Assembly (NCBI RefSeq): GCF_949987515.2
Contig: NW_027192670.1
Location: 806,001 to 870,000 of the forward strand
Length of the DNA: 64,000 bases
Direction: 5' to 3'
DNA from: Delphinus delphis
Lineage: Eukaryota > Chordata > Mammalia > Artiodactyla > Delphinidae
Shown here: positions 48,101 to 62,500 of the stretch, piece after piece
Numbering within the stretch: the first letter of the stretch is position 1
How the letters are laid out: each line of letters opens with the position of its first letter
Position numbers and translations under genes: made by a program
The notes under the pieces: model-generated
The model's input: the letters and a program-made list of their open reading frames with translations, nothing else
Told to the model about the DNA's origin: nothing
Database searches by the model: none

Positions 48101-51100
48101 TAACACTAACCCGGGCCCTCACACGTACGTTCCCCTAAAGCGTTGTCGTACCCTCTCCTGGACCCTAAAGCATCCCCGTCCCCTAACCCTAACCCTAGCC
48201 CGAACCCTAACCCTAACCCTTCCCCGATGCCTGACCCTCACCCGTCCCCTAATCCTAACCCGTACGCAAACACTATCCCGCGCCCTCACACGTACGCTCC
48301 CCCTAAAGCGTTGTCGTACCCTCCCCTGGACCCTAAACCGTCCCTGTCCCCTAACCCTAACCCTAGCCCGAACCCTAACCCTAACCCTTCCCCGAAGCAT
48401 GACCCTCACCCGTCCCCTAATCCTAACCCGTACGCTAACACTAACCGGCGCCCTCACATCTACGCTCCCCTTAAAGCGTTGTCGTACCCTCCCCTGGAGC
48501 CTAAACCGTCCCCTTCCCCTAACCCTATCCCTAGCCCGAACCCTAACCCTAACCCTTCCCCGAAGCCTGACCCTCACCCGTCCCCTAATCCTAACCCGTA
48601 CGCTAACACTAACCCGCGCCCTCACACCTACGCTCCCCCTAAAGCGTTGTCGTACCCTCACCTGGACCCTAAACCGTCCCCGTCCCCTAACCCTAACCCT
48701 AGCCCAAACCCTAACCCTAATCGTACCCCGAAGCCTGACCCTCACCCGTCCACTAATCCTAACCCGTACGCTAACACTAACCCGCGCCCTCACACGTACG
48801 CTCCCCCTAAAGCGTTGTCGTACCCTCACCTGGACCCTAAACCGTCCCCGTCCCCTAACCCTAACCCTATCCCGAACCCTAACCCTAAGCCTTCCCCGAA
48901 GCCAGACCCTCATCAGTCCCATAATCCTAACCCGTACGCTAACACTAACCAGCGCTCTCACACCTACGCTCCCCTTAAAGCGTTGTCGTACCCTCACCTG
49001 GACCCTAAACCGTCCCCGTCACCTAAACCTAACCCTAGCCCGAACCCTAACCGTAACCATTCCCCGAAGCCTGACTCTCACCCGTCCCATAATCCTAACC
49101 CGTATGCTAACACTAACCCGCGCCCTCACACGTGCGCTCCCCCTAAAGCGTTGTCCTACCCTCCCCTGGACCCTAAACCGTCCCCGTACCCTAACCCTAA
49201 CCCTAGCCCGAACCCTAACCCTAACCCTTCCCCGAAGCCTGACCCTCACCCGTCCCCTAATCCTAACCCGTACGCTAACACTAACCCGCGCCCTCACACC
49301 TACGCTCCCCCTAAAGCGTTGTCGTACCCTCCCCTGGACCCTAAACCGTCCCCGTCCCCTAACCCTAACCCTAGCCCGATCCCTACCCCTAAGCCTTCCC
49401 CTAAGCCTGACCCTCACCCGTCCCCTAATCCTAACCCGTACGCTAACACTAACCCGCGTCCTCACACGTACGCTCCCCCTAAAGCGTTGTCGTACCCTCC
49501 CCTGGACCCTAAACTGTCCCCGTCCCCTAACCCTAACCCTAGCCCGAACCCTAACCCTAAGCCTTCCCCGAAGCCTGACCCTCACCCGACCCCTAATCTT
49601 AACCCGTACGCTAACACTAACCCGTGCCCTCACATGTACGCTCCCCCTAAATCATTGTCGTACACTCCCCTGTACCCTAAACCGTCCCCGTCCCCTAACC
49701 CTAACCCTAGCCAGAACCGTAACCCTAAGCCTTCCCCGAAGCCTGACCCTCACCCGTCCCCTAATCCTAACCCGTACGCTAACACTAAACCGCGCCCTCA
49801 CACGTACGCTCCCCCAAAGCGTTGTCGTACCCTCCCCTGGACCCTAAACCGTCCCCGTCCCCTAACCCTAACCCTAGCCCGAACCCTAACCCTAAGCCTT
49901 CCCCGAAGCCTGACCCTCACCCGTCCCCTAATCCTAACCCGTACGCTAACACTAACCCACGCCCTCACACGTACGCTCCCCCTAAAGTGTTGTCGTACCC
50001 TCTCCTGGACCCTAAACCGTCCCCGTCCCCTATCCCTACCCCGAACCCTAACCCTAACCCTTCCCCGAAGCCTGACCCTCACCCGTCCCCTAATCCTAAC
50101 CCGTACACTAACACTAAACCACGCCCTCACACCTACGCTCCCCCTAAAGCGTTGTCGTACACTCCCCTGGACCCTAAACCGTCCCCGTCCCCTAACCCTA
50201 ACCCTAGCCCGAACCCTAACCCTAACCCTTCCCCGAAGCCTGACCCTCACCCGTCCCCTAATCCTAACCCGTACGCTAACACTAACCCGCGCCGTCACAC
50301 CTACGCTCCCCCTAAACCGTTGTCGTACCCTCTCCTTGACCCTGAACCGTCCCCGTCCCCTAACGCTAACCCTAGCCCGAACCCTAACCCTAACCCTTCC
50401 CCGAAGCCTGACCCTCACCAGTCCCCTAATCCTAACCCGTACGCTAACACTAACCCGCGGCCACACACGAACACTCCCCCTAAAGCGTTGTCGTACCCTC
50501 CCCTGGACCCTAAACCGTCCCCGTCCCCTAACCCTAACCCTAGCCCGAACCCTAACCCTAAGCCTTCCCCGAAGCCTGACCTTCACCCGTCCCCTAATCC
50601 TAACCCGTACGCTAACACTAACCCACGCCCTCACACCTACGCTCCCCCTAAAGCGTTGTCGTACCCTCACCTGGACCTTAAACCGCCCCCGTTCCCTAAC
50701 CCTAACCCTAGCCCGAACCCTAACCCTAAAACTTCCCCGAAGCCTGACGCTCACCCGTCCCCTAATCCTAACCCGTACGCTAACACTAACCCGCGCCCTC
50801 ACACGTACGCTCCCCCTAAAGCGTTGTCGTCCCCTCCTCTGAACCCTAAAACGTCCCCGTCCCCTAACCCTAACCCTAACCCGAACCCTATCCCTAAGCC
50901 TTCCCCGAAGCCTGACCCTCACCAGTCCCGTAATCCTAACCCGTACGCTAACACTAACCCACGCCCTCACACCTACGCTCCCCCTAAAGGCTTGACGTAC
51001 CCTAGCCTGGACCCTAAACCGTCCCCGTCCCCTACCCTAAACCTAGCCCGAACCCTAACCCTAACCCTTCCCCGAAGCCTGACCTTCACCCGTTCCCTAA

Positions 51101-53500
51101 TCCTAACCGTACGCTAACACTAACCCGCGCCCTCACACGTTCGCTCCCCGTAAAGCATTGTCGTACCCTCCCCTGGACCCTAAACCGTCCCCGTCCCCTA
51201 ACCCTAACCCTAGCCCGAACGCTAACCCTAAGCCTTCCCCGAAGCCTGACCCTCACCCGTCCCCTAATCCTAACCCGTACGCTAAGACTAACCCGTGCCC
51301 TCACACGTACTCTTCCCCTAAAGCGTTGTCGTACCCTCCCCTGGACCCTAAACCGTCCCCGTCCCCTAACCCTAACCCTAGCCCGAACCCTAACCCTAAC
51401 CCTTCCCCGAAGCCTGACCCTCACCCGGCCCCTAATCCTAACCCGTACGCTAACACTAACCCGCGCCCTCACACGTACGCTCCCCCTAAAGCGTTGTCGT
51501 ACCCTCCCCTGGACCCTAAACCGTCCCCGTCCCCTAACCCTAACCCTAGCCCGAACCCTAACCCTAACCCTTCCCCAGAGCCTGACCCTCACCCGTCCCC
51601 TAATCCTAACTCGTACGCTAACACTAACCCGCGCCCTCACACGTACGCTCCCCCTAAAGCGTTGTCGTACCCCCACCTGGACCGTAAACCGTCCCCGTCC
51701 CCTAACCCTAACCCTAGCCCGAACCCTAACCCTAACCCTTCCCCGAAACCTGACCCTCACCCGTCCCCTAATCCTAACCCGTACGCTAACACTAACCCCC
51801 GCCCTCACAAGTACGCTCCCCCTAAGCGTTGTCGTACCCTCCCCTGTACCCTAAACCGTCCCTGTCCCCTAACCCTAACCCTAGCCCGAACCCTAACCCT
51901 AACCCTTCCCTGAAGCCTGACCTTCACCCGTCCCCTAATCCAAACCCGTCCGCTAACACTAACCCGCGCCCTCTCACGTACGCTCCCCCTAAAGCGTTGT
52001 CGTACCCTCCCCTGGACCCTAAACCGTCCCCGTCCCCTAAACCTAACCCTAGCCCGAACCCTAACCCTAACTCTTCCCCGAAGCCTGACCCTCACCCGTC
52101 CCCTAATCCTAACCCGTACGCTAACACTAACCCGCGCCCTCACACGTACGCTCCCCCTAAAGCGTTGTCGTACCCTCACCTGGACCGTAAACCGTCCCCG
52201 TCCCCTAACCCTAACCCTAGCCCGAACCCTAACCCTAACCCTTCCCCGAAACCTGACCCTCACGCGTCCCCTAATCCTAACCCGTACGCTAACACTAACC
52301 CACGCCCTCACACCTACGCTCCCCTTAAAGCGTTGTCGTACCCTTCCCTGGACCCTAAACCGTCCCCGTCCCCTAACCCTAACCCTAGCCCGAACCCTAC
52401 CCCTAAGACTTCCCCGAAGCCTGACCCTCACCCGTCCCCTAATCCTAACCCGTACGCTAACACTAACCCGCGCCCTCACACGTACGCTCCCCCTAAAGCA
52501 TTGTTGTACCCTCCCCTGGACCCTAAACCGTCCCCGTCCCCTAACCCTAACCCTAGCCCGAACCCTAACCCTAACCCTTCCCCGAAGCCTGACCCTCACC
52601 CGTCCCCTAATCCTAACCCGTACGCTAACACTAACCCGCGCCCTCACACGTACGCTCCCCCTAAAGCGTTGTTGTACCCTCCCCTGGATCCTAAACCGTC
52701 CCCGTCCCCTAACCCTAACCCTAGCCCGAACCCTAACCCTAAGCCTTCCCCGAAGCCTAACCCTCACCCGTCCCCTAATCCTAACCCGTACGCTAACACT
52801 AACCCGCACACTCATACGTACGCTCCCCCTAAAGCGTTGTCGTACCCTCACCTGGACCCTAAACCGTCCCCGTCCCCTAACCCTAACCCTAGCCCGAACC
52901 CTAACCCTAACCCTTCCCCGAAGCCTGACCCTCACCCGGCCCCTAATCCTAACCCGTACGCTAACACTAACCCGCGCCCTCACACGTACGCTCCCCCTAA
53001 AGCGTTGTCCTACCCTCCCCTGGGCCCTAAACCGTCCCCGTCCCCTAACCCTAACCCTAGCCCGATCCCTAACCCTAACCCTTCCCCAGAGCCTGACCCT
53101 CACCCGTCCCCTAATCCTAACACGTACGCTAACACTAACCCGCGCCCTCACACGTACGGTCCCCCTAAAGCGTTGTCGTACCCTCCCCTGGACCCTAAAC
53201 CGTCCCCGTCCCCTAACCCTAACCCTAGCCCGAACCCTAACCCGAACCCTTTCCCGAAGCCTGACCCTCACCCATCCCCTAATGTTAACCCGTACGCTAA
53301 CACTAACCCGCGCCCTCACTCGTACGCTCCCCCTAAAGCGTTGTCGTACCCTCCGCTGGACCCTAAACCGTCCCCGTCCCCTAAACCTAACCCTCGCCCG
53401 AACCCTAACCCTAACCCTTCCCCGAAGCCTGACCCTCACCCATCACCTAATCCTAACCCGTACGCTAACACTAAACCGTGCCCTCACACGAACGCTCCCC

Positions 53501-55700
53501 CTAAAGTGTTGTCATACCCTCCCCTGGACCCTAATCTGTCCCCGTCCCGTAACCCTAACCCTAGCCCGAACCATAACCCTAACCCTTCCCCGAAGCCTGA
53601 CCCTCACCCGGCCCCTAATCCTAACCCGTACGCTAACACTAACCCGCGCCCTCACACGTACGCTCCCCCTAAAGCGTTGTCGTACCCTCCCCTGGACCCT
53701 AAACCGTCCCCATCCCCTAACCCTAACCCTAGCCCGAACCCTAACCCTAACCCTTCCCCGAAGCCTGACTCTCACCCGTCCCCTAATCCTAACCCGGACG
53801 CTAACACTAACCCACGCCCTCACACGTACGCTCCCCCTAAAGCGTTGTCATACCCTCCCCTGGACCCTAAACCGTCCCCGTCCCCTAACCCTAACCCTAG
53901 CCCGAACCCTAACCCTAACCCTTCCCCGAAGCTTGACCCTCACCCGTCCACTAATCTAAACCGTACGCTAACGCTAACCCGCGCCCTCACACGTACGCTC
54001 CCCCTAAAGCGTTGTCGTACCCTCCCCTGGTCCCTAAACAGTCGCCGTCCACTAACCCTAACCCTAGCCCGAACCCTAACCCTAACCCTTCCCCGAAGCC
54101 TAACCCTCACCCGTCCCCTAATCCTAACCCGTACGCTAACACTAAACCGCGCCCTCACACATACGCTCCCACTAAAGCATTGTCGTACCCTCCCCTGGAC
54201 CCTAAACCGTCCCCGTCCCCTAACCCTAACCCTAGCCCGAACCCTAACCCTAAGCCTTCCCCGAAGCCTGACCCTCACCCGTCCCCTAATCCTAACCCGT
54301 ACGCTAACACTAACCCACGCCCTCACACCTACGCTCCCCCTAAAGCGTTGTCGTACCCTCCCCTGGACCCTAAACTCTCCCCATCCCATAACCCTAACCC
54401 TAGCCAGAACCCTAACCCTAACCCTTCCCCGAAGCCTGACCCTCACCCGTCCCCTAATCCTAACCCGTACGCTAACACTAACCCGCGCCCTCACACGTAC
54501 GCTCCCCCTAAAGCGTTGTCGTACCCTTCCCTGGACCCTAGACTGTCCCCGTCCTCTAACCCTAACCCTAGCCTGAACCCTAACCTTCACCCTTCCCCGA
54601 AGCCCGACCCTCACCCGTCCCCTAATCCTAACCCGTACGCTAACACTAACCCGCGCCTTCACACTTACGTTCCCCCTAAAGCATTGTCGTACACTCCCCT
54701 GGACCCTAAAACGTCCCAATCCCCTAACCCTAACCCTAGCCCGAACCCTAACCCTAACCCTTGCCCGAAGCCTGACCCTCACCCGTCCCCTAATCCTAAC
54801 CCGTACGCTAACACTATCCCGCGCCCTCACACCTATGCTCCCCCTAAAGCGTTGTCGTACCCTCACCTGGACCCTAAACCGTCCCCGTCCCCTAACCCTA
54901 ACCCTAGCCCGAACCCTAACCCTAACACTTCCCCAAAGCCTGACCCTCACCCGACCCCTAATCCTAACCCGTACGCTAACACTAACCCGCGCCCTCACAC
55001 GTACGCTCCCCGTAAAGCGTTGTCGTACACTCCCCTGGACCCTAAACCGTCCCCGTCCCCTAACCCTAACCCTAGCCCGAACACTAACCCTAAGCCTTCC
55101 CCGAAGCCTGACCCTCACCCGTCCCCTAATCCTAACCCGTACGCTAACACTAACCCGCGCCCTCACACGTATGCTTCCCCTAAAGCGTTGTCGTACCCCC
55201 CATGGACCCTAAACCGTCCCCGTCCCCTAACCCTAACCCTAGCCCGAACCCTAACCCTAACCCTTCCCCGAAGCCTGACCCTCACCCGGCCCCCAATCCT
55301 AACCCGTACTCTAACACTAACCCGTGCCCTCACACGTACGCTCCCCCTAAAGCGTTGTCGTACCCTCCCCTGGACCCTAAACCGTCCCCGTCCCCTAACC
55401 CTAACCCTAGCCCGAACCCTAACCCTAACCCTTCCCCAGAGCCTGACCCTCACCCGTCCCCTAATCCTAACCCGTACGCTAACACTAACCCGCGCCCTCA
55501 CACGTACGCTCCCCATAAAGTGTTGTCGTACCCACCCCTGGACCCTAATCTGTCCCCGTCCCGTAACCCTAACCCTAGCCCGAACCCTAACCCTAACCCT
55601 TCCCCGAAGCCTGACCCTCACCCGGCCCCTAATCCTAACCCGTACGCTAACACTAACCCGCGCCCTCACACGTACGCTCCCCCTAAAGCGTTGTCGTACC
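53501..55700 (-). repeat. 12-unit spacing of marked satellite units
   Basis: The combination GTGTTGTC, then CCCTAATCTGTCCCCG and CCCGTAACCC, occurs at 53,501 and again at 55,515, a step of 2,014 bp (12 units less 2 bp). It suggests a longer higher-order period in this part of the array. Confidence 0.65.
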
Positions 55701-58700
55701 CTCCCCTGGACCCTAAACCGTCCCCGTCCCCTAACCCTAACCCTAGCCCGAACCCTAACCCTAACCCTTCCCCGAAGCCTGACCCTCACCCGTCCCTTAA
55801 TCCTAACCCGTACGCTAACACTAACCCGTGCCCTCACACGTACGCTCCCCCTAAAGCGTTGTCGTACCCTCACCTGGACCCTAAACCGTCCCCGTCCCCT
55901 AACCCTAACCCTAGCCCGAACCCTAACCCTAAGCCTTCCCTGAAGCCTGACCCTCACCCGTCCCCTAATCCTAACCCGTACGCTAACACTAACCCGCGCC
56001 CTCACACGTACGCTCCCCCTAAAGCGTTGTCGTACCCTCACCTGGACCCTAAACCGTCCCCGTCCCCTAACCCTAACCCTAGCCCGAACCCTAACCCTAA
56101 GCCTTCCCTGAAGCCTGACCCTCACCCGTCCCCTAATCCTAACCCGTACGCTAACAGTAACCCGCGCCCTCACACGTACGCTCCCCGTAAAGCGTTGTCG
56201 TACCCTCCCCTGGACCCTAAACCTTCCCCGTCCCCTAACCCTAACCCTAGCCCGAACCCTAACCCTAACCCTTCCCCGAAGCGTGATCCTCACCCGTCCC
56301 CTAATCCTAACCCGTACGCTAACACTAACCCGCGCCCTCATACGTACGCTACCCCTAAAGCGTTGTCGTACCCTCCCCTGGATCCTAAACCGTCCCCGCC
56401 CCCTAACCCTAACCCTAGCCCGAACCGTAACTCTAACCCTTCCCCGAAGCCTGACCCTCACCCGGCCCCTAATCCTAACACGTACGCTAACACTAACCCG
56501 CGCCCTCACACGTACGCTCCCCCTAAAGTGTTGTCGTACCCTCCCCTGGACCCTAAACCGTCCCCGTCCCCTAACCCTAACACTAGCCCGATCCCTAACC
56601 CTAACCCTTCCTCAGAGCCTGACCCTCACCCGTCCCCTAATCCTAACCCGTACGCTAACACTAACCCGCGCCCTCACACCTACGCTCCCCCTAAAGCGTT
56701 GTCGTACCCTCACCTGGACCCTAAACCGTCCCCGTCCCCTAACCCTAACCCTAGCCCGAACCCTAACCCTAACCCTTCCCCGAAGCCTGACCCTCACCCG
56801 TCCCCTAATCATAACCCGTACGCTAACACTAACCCGCGCCCTCACTCGTACGCTCCCCCTAAAGCGTTGTCGTACCCACCCCTGGACCCTAAACCGTCCC
56901 CGTCCCCTAACCCTAACCCTAGCCCGAACCCTAACCCTAACCCTTCCCCGAAGCCTGACCCTCACCCGTCACCTAATCCTAACCCGTACGCTAACACTAA
57001 ACCGCGCCCTCACACGTAGGCTCCCCCTAAAGTGTTGTCGTACCCACCCCTGGACCCTAAACCGTCCCCGTCCCCTAATCCTAACCCTAGCCCGAACCCT
57101 AACCCTAACCCTTCCCCGAAGCCTGACCCTCACCCGTCCCCTAATCCTCACCCGTACGCTAACACTAACTGCGCCCTCACAGGTACGCTCCCCCTAAAGC
57201 GTTGTCGTACCCTCACCTGGACCCTAAACCGTCCCCGTACCCTAACTCTAACCCTAGCCCGAACCCTAACCCTTACCCTTCCCCGAAGCCTGACCCTCAC
57301 CCGTCCCCTAATCCTAAGCCGTACGCTAACACTAACCCGCGCCCTCACACGTACGCTCCCCCTAAAGCGTTGTCGTACCCTCCCCTGGACCCTAAACCGT
57401 CCCCATCACCTAACCCTCACCCTAGCCCGAACCCTAACACTAACCCTTCCCCGAAGCCTGACCCTTACCCGTCCCCTAATCCTAACCCGTACTCTAACAC
57501 TAACCAGCGCCCTCACACGTCTGCTCCCCCTAAAGCGTTGTCGTACACTTTCCTGGACCCTAAACCGTCCCCGTCCCCTAACCCTAACCCTAGCCCGAAC
57601 CCTAATCCTAACCCTTCCCCGAAGCCCGACCCTCACCCGTCCCCTAATCCTAACCCGTACGCTAACACTAACCCGCGCCCTCACACGTACGCTCCCCCTA
57701 AAGCGTTGTCGTACCCTCCCCTGGACCCTAAACCGTCCCCATCCCCTAACCCTAACCCTAGCGCGAACCCTAACCCTAACCCTTCCCCGAAGCCTGACCC
57801 TCACCCGTCCCTTAATCCTAACCCGTACGCTAACACTAACCCGCGCCCTCACACGTACGCTCCCCCTAAAGCGTTGTCGTACCCTCCCCTGGACCCTAAA
57901 CCGTCCCCGTCCCCTAACCCTAACCCTAGCCCGAACCCTAACCCTAACCCTTCCCCGAAGCCTGACCCTCACCCGTCCCCCAATCGTAACCCGTACGCTA
58001 ACACTAACCCGCGCCCTCACACGTACGCTCCCCCTAAAGCGTTGTCGTACCCTCCCCTGGACCCTAAACCGTCCCCGTCCCCTAACACTAACCCTAGACC
58101 GAACCCTAACCCTAACACTTCCCCGAAGCATGAAGCTCACCCGTCCCCTAATCCTAACCCGTACGCTAACACTAACCCACGCCCTCACACGTACGCTGCC
58201 CCTAAAGCGTTGTCGTACCCTCACCTGGACCCTAAATGGTCCCCGTCCCCTAACCCTAACGCTAGCCCGACCCCTAACCCTAATCCTTCCCCGAAGCCTG
58301 ACCCTCACCCGTCCCTTAATCCTAACCCGTACGCTAACACTAACCCATGCCCTCACACGTACGCTCCCCCTAAAGCGTTGTCATACCCTCACCTGGACCC
58401 TAAACCGTCCCCGTCCCCTAACCCTAACACTAGCTGAACCCTAACCCTTACACTTCCCCGAACCCTGAATCTCACCCGTCCCCTAATCCTAACCCGTACG
58501 CTAACACTAACCCGCGCCTTCACACGTACGCTCCCCCTAAAGCGTTGTCGTACCCTCACCTGGACCCTAAACCGTCCCCGTCACCTAACCCTAACCCTAG
58601 CCCGAACCCTAACCCTAACCCATCCCCGAAGCCTGACCCTCACCCATCCGCTAATCCTAAGCCGTACGCTAAAACTAACCCGCGCCCTCACACGTACGCT

Positions 58701-59542
58701 CCCCCTAAAGCGTTGTCGTACCCTTCCCTGGACCCTACACCGTCCCCGTCCCCTAACCCTAACCCTAGCCCGAACCCTAACCCTAACACTTCCCCGAAGC
58801 CTGACCCTCACCCGTCCCCTAATCCTAACCAGTACGCTAACACTAACCCGCGCCCTCACACGTATGCTCCCCCTAAAGCGTTCTCGTACGCTCTCCTGGA
58901 CCTTAAACCGTCCCCGTCACCTAACCCTAACCCTAGCCCGAACCCTAAACCTAGCCCTTCCCCGAAGCCTGACCCTCACCCGTCCCCCAATCCTAACCCG
59001 TACGCTAACACTAACCCGCGCCCTCACACGTACGGTCCCCCTAAAGCGTTGTCGTACCCTCCCCTGGACCCTAAACCGTCCCCGTCCCTTAACACTAACC
59101 CTAGACCGAACCCTAACCCTAACACTTCCCCGAAGCATGACGCTCACCCGTCCCCTAATCCTAACCCGTACGCTAACACTAACCCGCGCCCTCACACGTA
59201 CGCTCCCCCTAAAGCGTTGTCGTACCCTCACCTGGACCCTAAACGGTCCCCGTCCCCTAACCCTAACGCTAGCCCGACCCCTAACCCTAAAACTTCCCCG
59301 AAGCCTGACCCTCACCCGTCCCCTAATCCTAACCCGTACGCTAACACTAACCCACGCCGTCACACGTACGCTCCCCCTAAAGCGTTGCGTACCCTCACCT
59401 GGACCCTAAACCGTCCCCGTCCCCTAACCCTAACACTAGCCGAACCCTAACCCTTACCATTCCCCGAACCCTGAATCTCACCCGTCCCCTAATCCTAACC
59501 CGTACGCTAACACTAACCCGCGCCCTCACACGTACGATCCCC

Positions 59543-62500
59543 CTAAAGCGTTGTCGAACCCTCCCCTGGACCCTAAACCGTCCCCGTCCCCTAACCCTAA
59601 CCCTAGCCCGAACCCTAACCCTAAACCTTCCCCGAAGCCTGACCCTCACCCATCCCCTAATCCTCACCTGTACGCTAACACTAACCCGCGCCGTCACACG
59701 TACGCTCCCCCTAAAGCGTTCTCGTACCCTCCCCTGGACCCTAAACCGTCCCCGTCACCTAACACTAAACCTAGCCCGAACCCTAACCCTAAACCTTCCC
59801 CGAAGCCTGACCCTCACCCGTCCCCTAATCCTAACCCGTATGCTAACACTAACCCGCACCATCACACGTACGCTCCCCCTAAAGCGTTGTCGTACCCTCC
59901 CCTGGATGCTAAACCGTCCCCGTCAGCTAACCCTAACCCTAGCCCGAACCCTAACCCTAACCCTTCCCCGAAGCCTGACCCTCACACGTCCCCTAATCCT
60001 AACCCGTACGCTAACATTAACCCGCGCCCTCACACGTACGCTCCCCCTAAAGCGTTGTCGTACCCTCCCCTGGACCCTAAACCGTCCCCGTCCCCTAACC
60101 CTAACCCTAGCCCGAACCCTAACCCTAACCCTTCCCCGAAGCCTGACCCTCACCCGTCCCCTAAACCTAACCCGTACGCTAACACTAACCCGCGCCCTCA
60201 CACGTACGCTCCCCCTAAAGCGTTCTCGTACCCTCCCCTGGACCCTAAACCGTCCCCGTCACCTAACCCTAACCCTAGACCGAACCCTAACCCTAGCCCT
60301 TCCCCGAAGCCTGACCCTCACCCGTCCCCTAATCCTAACCCGTACGCTAACACTAACCCGCGCCCTCACACATACGCTCCCCCTAAAGCGTTGTCGTACC
60401 CTCCCCTGGACACTAAACCGTCCCCGTCCCCTAACCCTAAGCCTAGCCCGAACCCTAACCCTAACCCTTCCCAGAAGCCTGACCCTCACCCGTCCCCTAA
60501 TCCTAACCCGTACGCTAACACTAACCCGTGCCCTCACATGTATGCTCCCCCTAAAGCGTTGTCGTACCCTCACCTGGACCCTAAACCGTCCCCGTCCCCT
60601 AACCCTAACCCTAGCCCGAACCCTAACCCTAACCCTTCCCCAAAGCCTGACCCTCACCCGTCCCCTAATCCTAAACCGTACGCTAACACTAACTCGCGCC
60701 CTCACACGTACGCTCCCCCTAAAGCGTTGTCGAACCCTCCCCTGGACCCTAAACCGTCCCCTTCCCCTAACCCTAACCCTAGCCCGAACCCTAACCCTAG
60801 CCCTTCCCCGAAGCCTGACCCTCACCTGTCCCCTAATCCTAACCCTTACGCTAACATTAACCCGTGCCCTCACACGTACGCTCCCCCTAAAGCGTTGTCG
60901 TACTCTCCCCTGGACCCTAAACCGTCCCCGTCCCCTAACCCTAACCCTAGCCCGAACCCTAAACCTAACCCTTCCCCGAAGCCTGACCCTCACCCGCCCC
61001 CTAATCCTAACCCGTACGCTAACACTAACCCGCGCCCTCACACGTACGCTCCCCCTAAAGCGTTGTCATACCCTCCCCTGGACCCTAAACCGTCCCCGTC
61101 CCCTAACCCTAACCCTAGACCGAACCCTAACCCTAACCCTTCCCCGAAGCCTGACCCTCACCCGTCCCCTAATCCTAAACCGTACGCTAACACTAACTCG
61201 CGCCCTCACACGTACGCTCCCCCTAAAGCGTTGTCGAACCCTCCCCGGGACCCTAAACCGTCCCCGTCCCCTAACCCTAACCCTAGACCGAACCCTAACC
61301 CTAGCCCTTCCCCGAAGCCGGACCCTCACCCGTCCCCTAATCCTAACCCGTACGCTAACACTAACCCGCGCCCTCACACGTACGCTCTCCCTAAAGCGCT
61401 GTCGTACCCTCCCCTGGACCCTAAACCGTCCCCGTCCCCTAACCCTAACCCTAGCCGGAATCCTAACCCTAACCCTTCCCCGAAGCCTGACCCTCACCCG
61501 TCCCCTAATCCTAACCCGTACGCTAACACTAACCCGCGCCCTCACACGTACGCTCCCCCTAAAGCGTTGTCGTACCCTCCCCTGGACCCTAAACCGTCCC
61601 CATCCCATAACCCTAACCCTAGCCCGAACCCTAACCCTAACCCATCCGCGAAGCCTGACCCTCACCCGTCCCCTAATCCTAACCCGTACGCTAACACTAA
61701 CCCGCGCCCTCACACGTACGCTCTCCCTAAAGCCCTGTCGTACCCTCCCCTGGACCCTAAACCGTCCCCGTCCCCTAACCCTAACCCTAGCCGGAATCGT
61801 AACCCTAACCCTTCCCCGAAGCCTGACCCTCACCCGTCCCCTAATCCTAACCCGTACGCTAACACTAACCCGCGCCCTCACACGTACGCTCCCCCTAAAG
61901 CGTTCTCGTACCCTCCCCTGGAACCTAAACCGTCCCCATCCCATAACCCTAACCCTAGCCCGAACCCTAACCCTAACCCTTCCGTGAAGCCTGACCCTCA
62001 CCCGTCCCCTAATCCTAACCCGTACGCTAACACTAACCCGCGCCCTCACACGTACGCTCCCCCTAAAGCGTTGTCATACCCTCCCCTGGTCCCTAAACCG
62101 TCGCCGTCCACTAACCCTAACCCTAGCCCGAAACCTAACCCTAACCCTTCCGCGAAGCCTGACCCTCACCCGTCCCCTAATCCTAACCCGTACGCTAACA
62201 CTAACCCGTGCCCTCACACGTACGCTCCCCCTAAAGCGTTGTCGTACCCTCCCCTGGACCCTAAACCGTCCCCGTCCCCTAACCCTAACCCTAGCCCGAA
62301 CCCTAACCCTAAACCTTCCCCGAAGCCTGACCCTCACCCGTCCCCTAATCCTAACCCGTACGCTAACACTAACCCGCGCCCTCACACGTACGATCCCCCT
62401 ATAGCGTTGTCGAACCCTCCCCTGGACCCTAAACCGTCCCCGTCCCCTAACCCTAACCCTAGCCCGAACCCTAACCCTAAACCTTCCCCGAAGCCTGACC

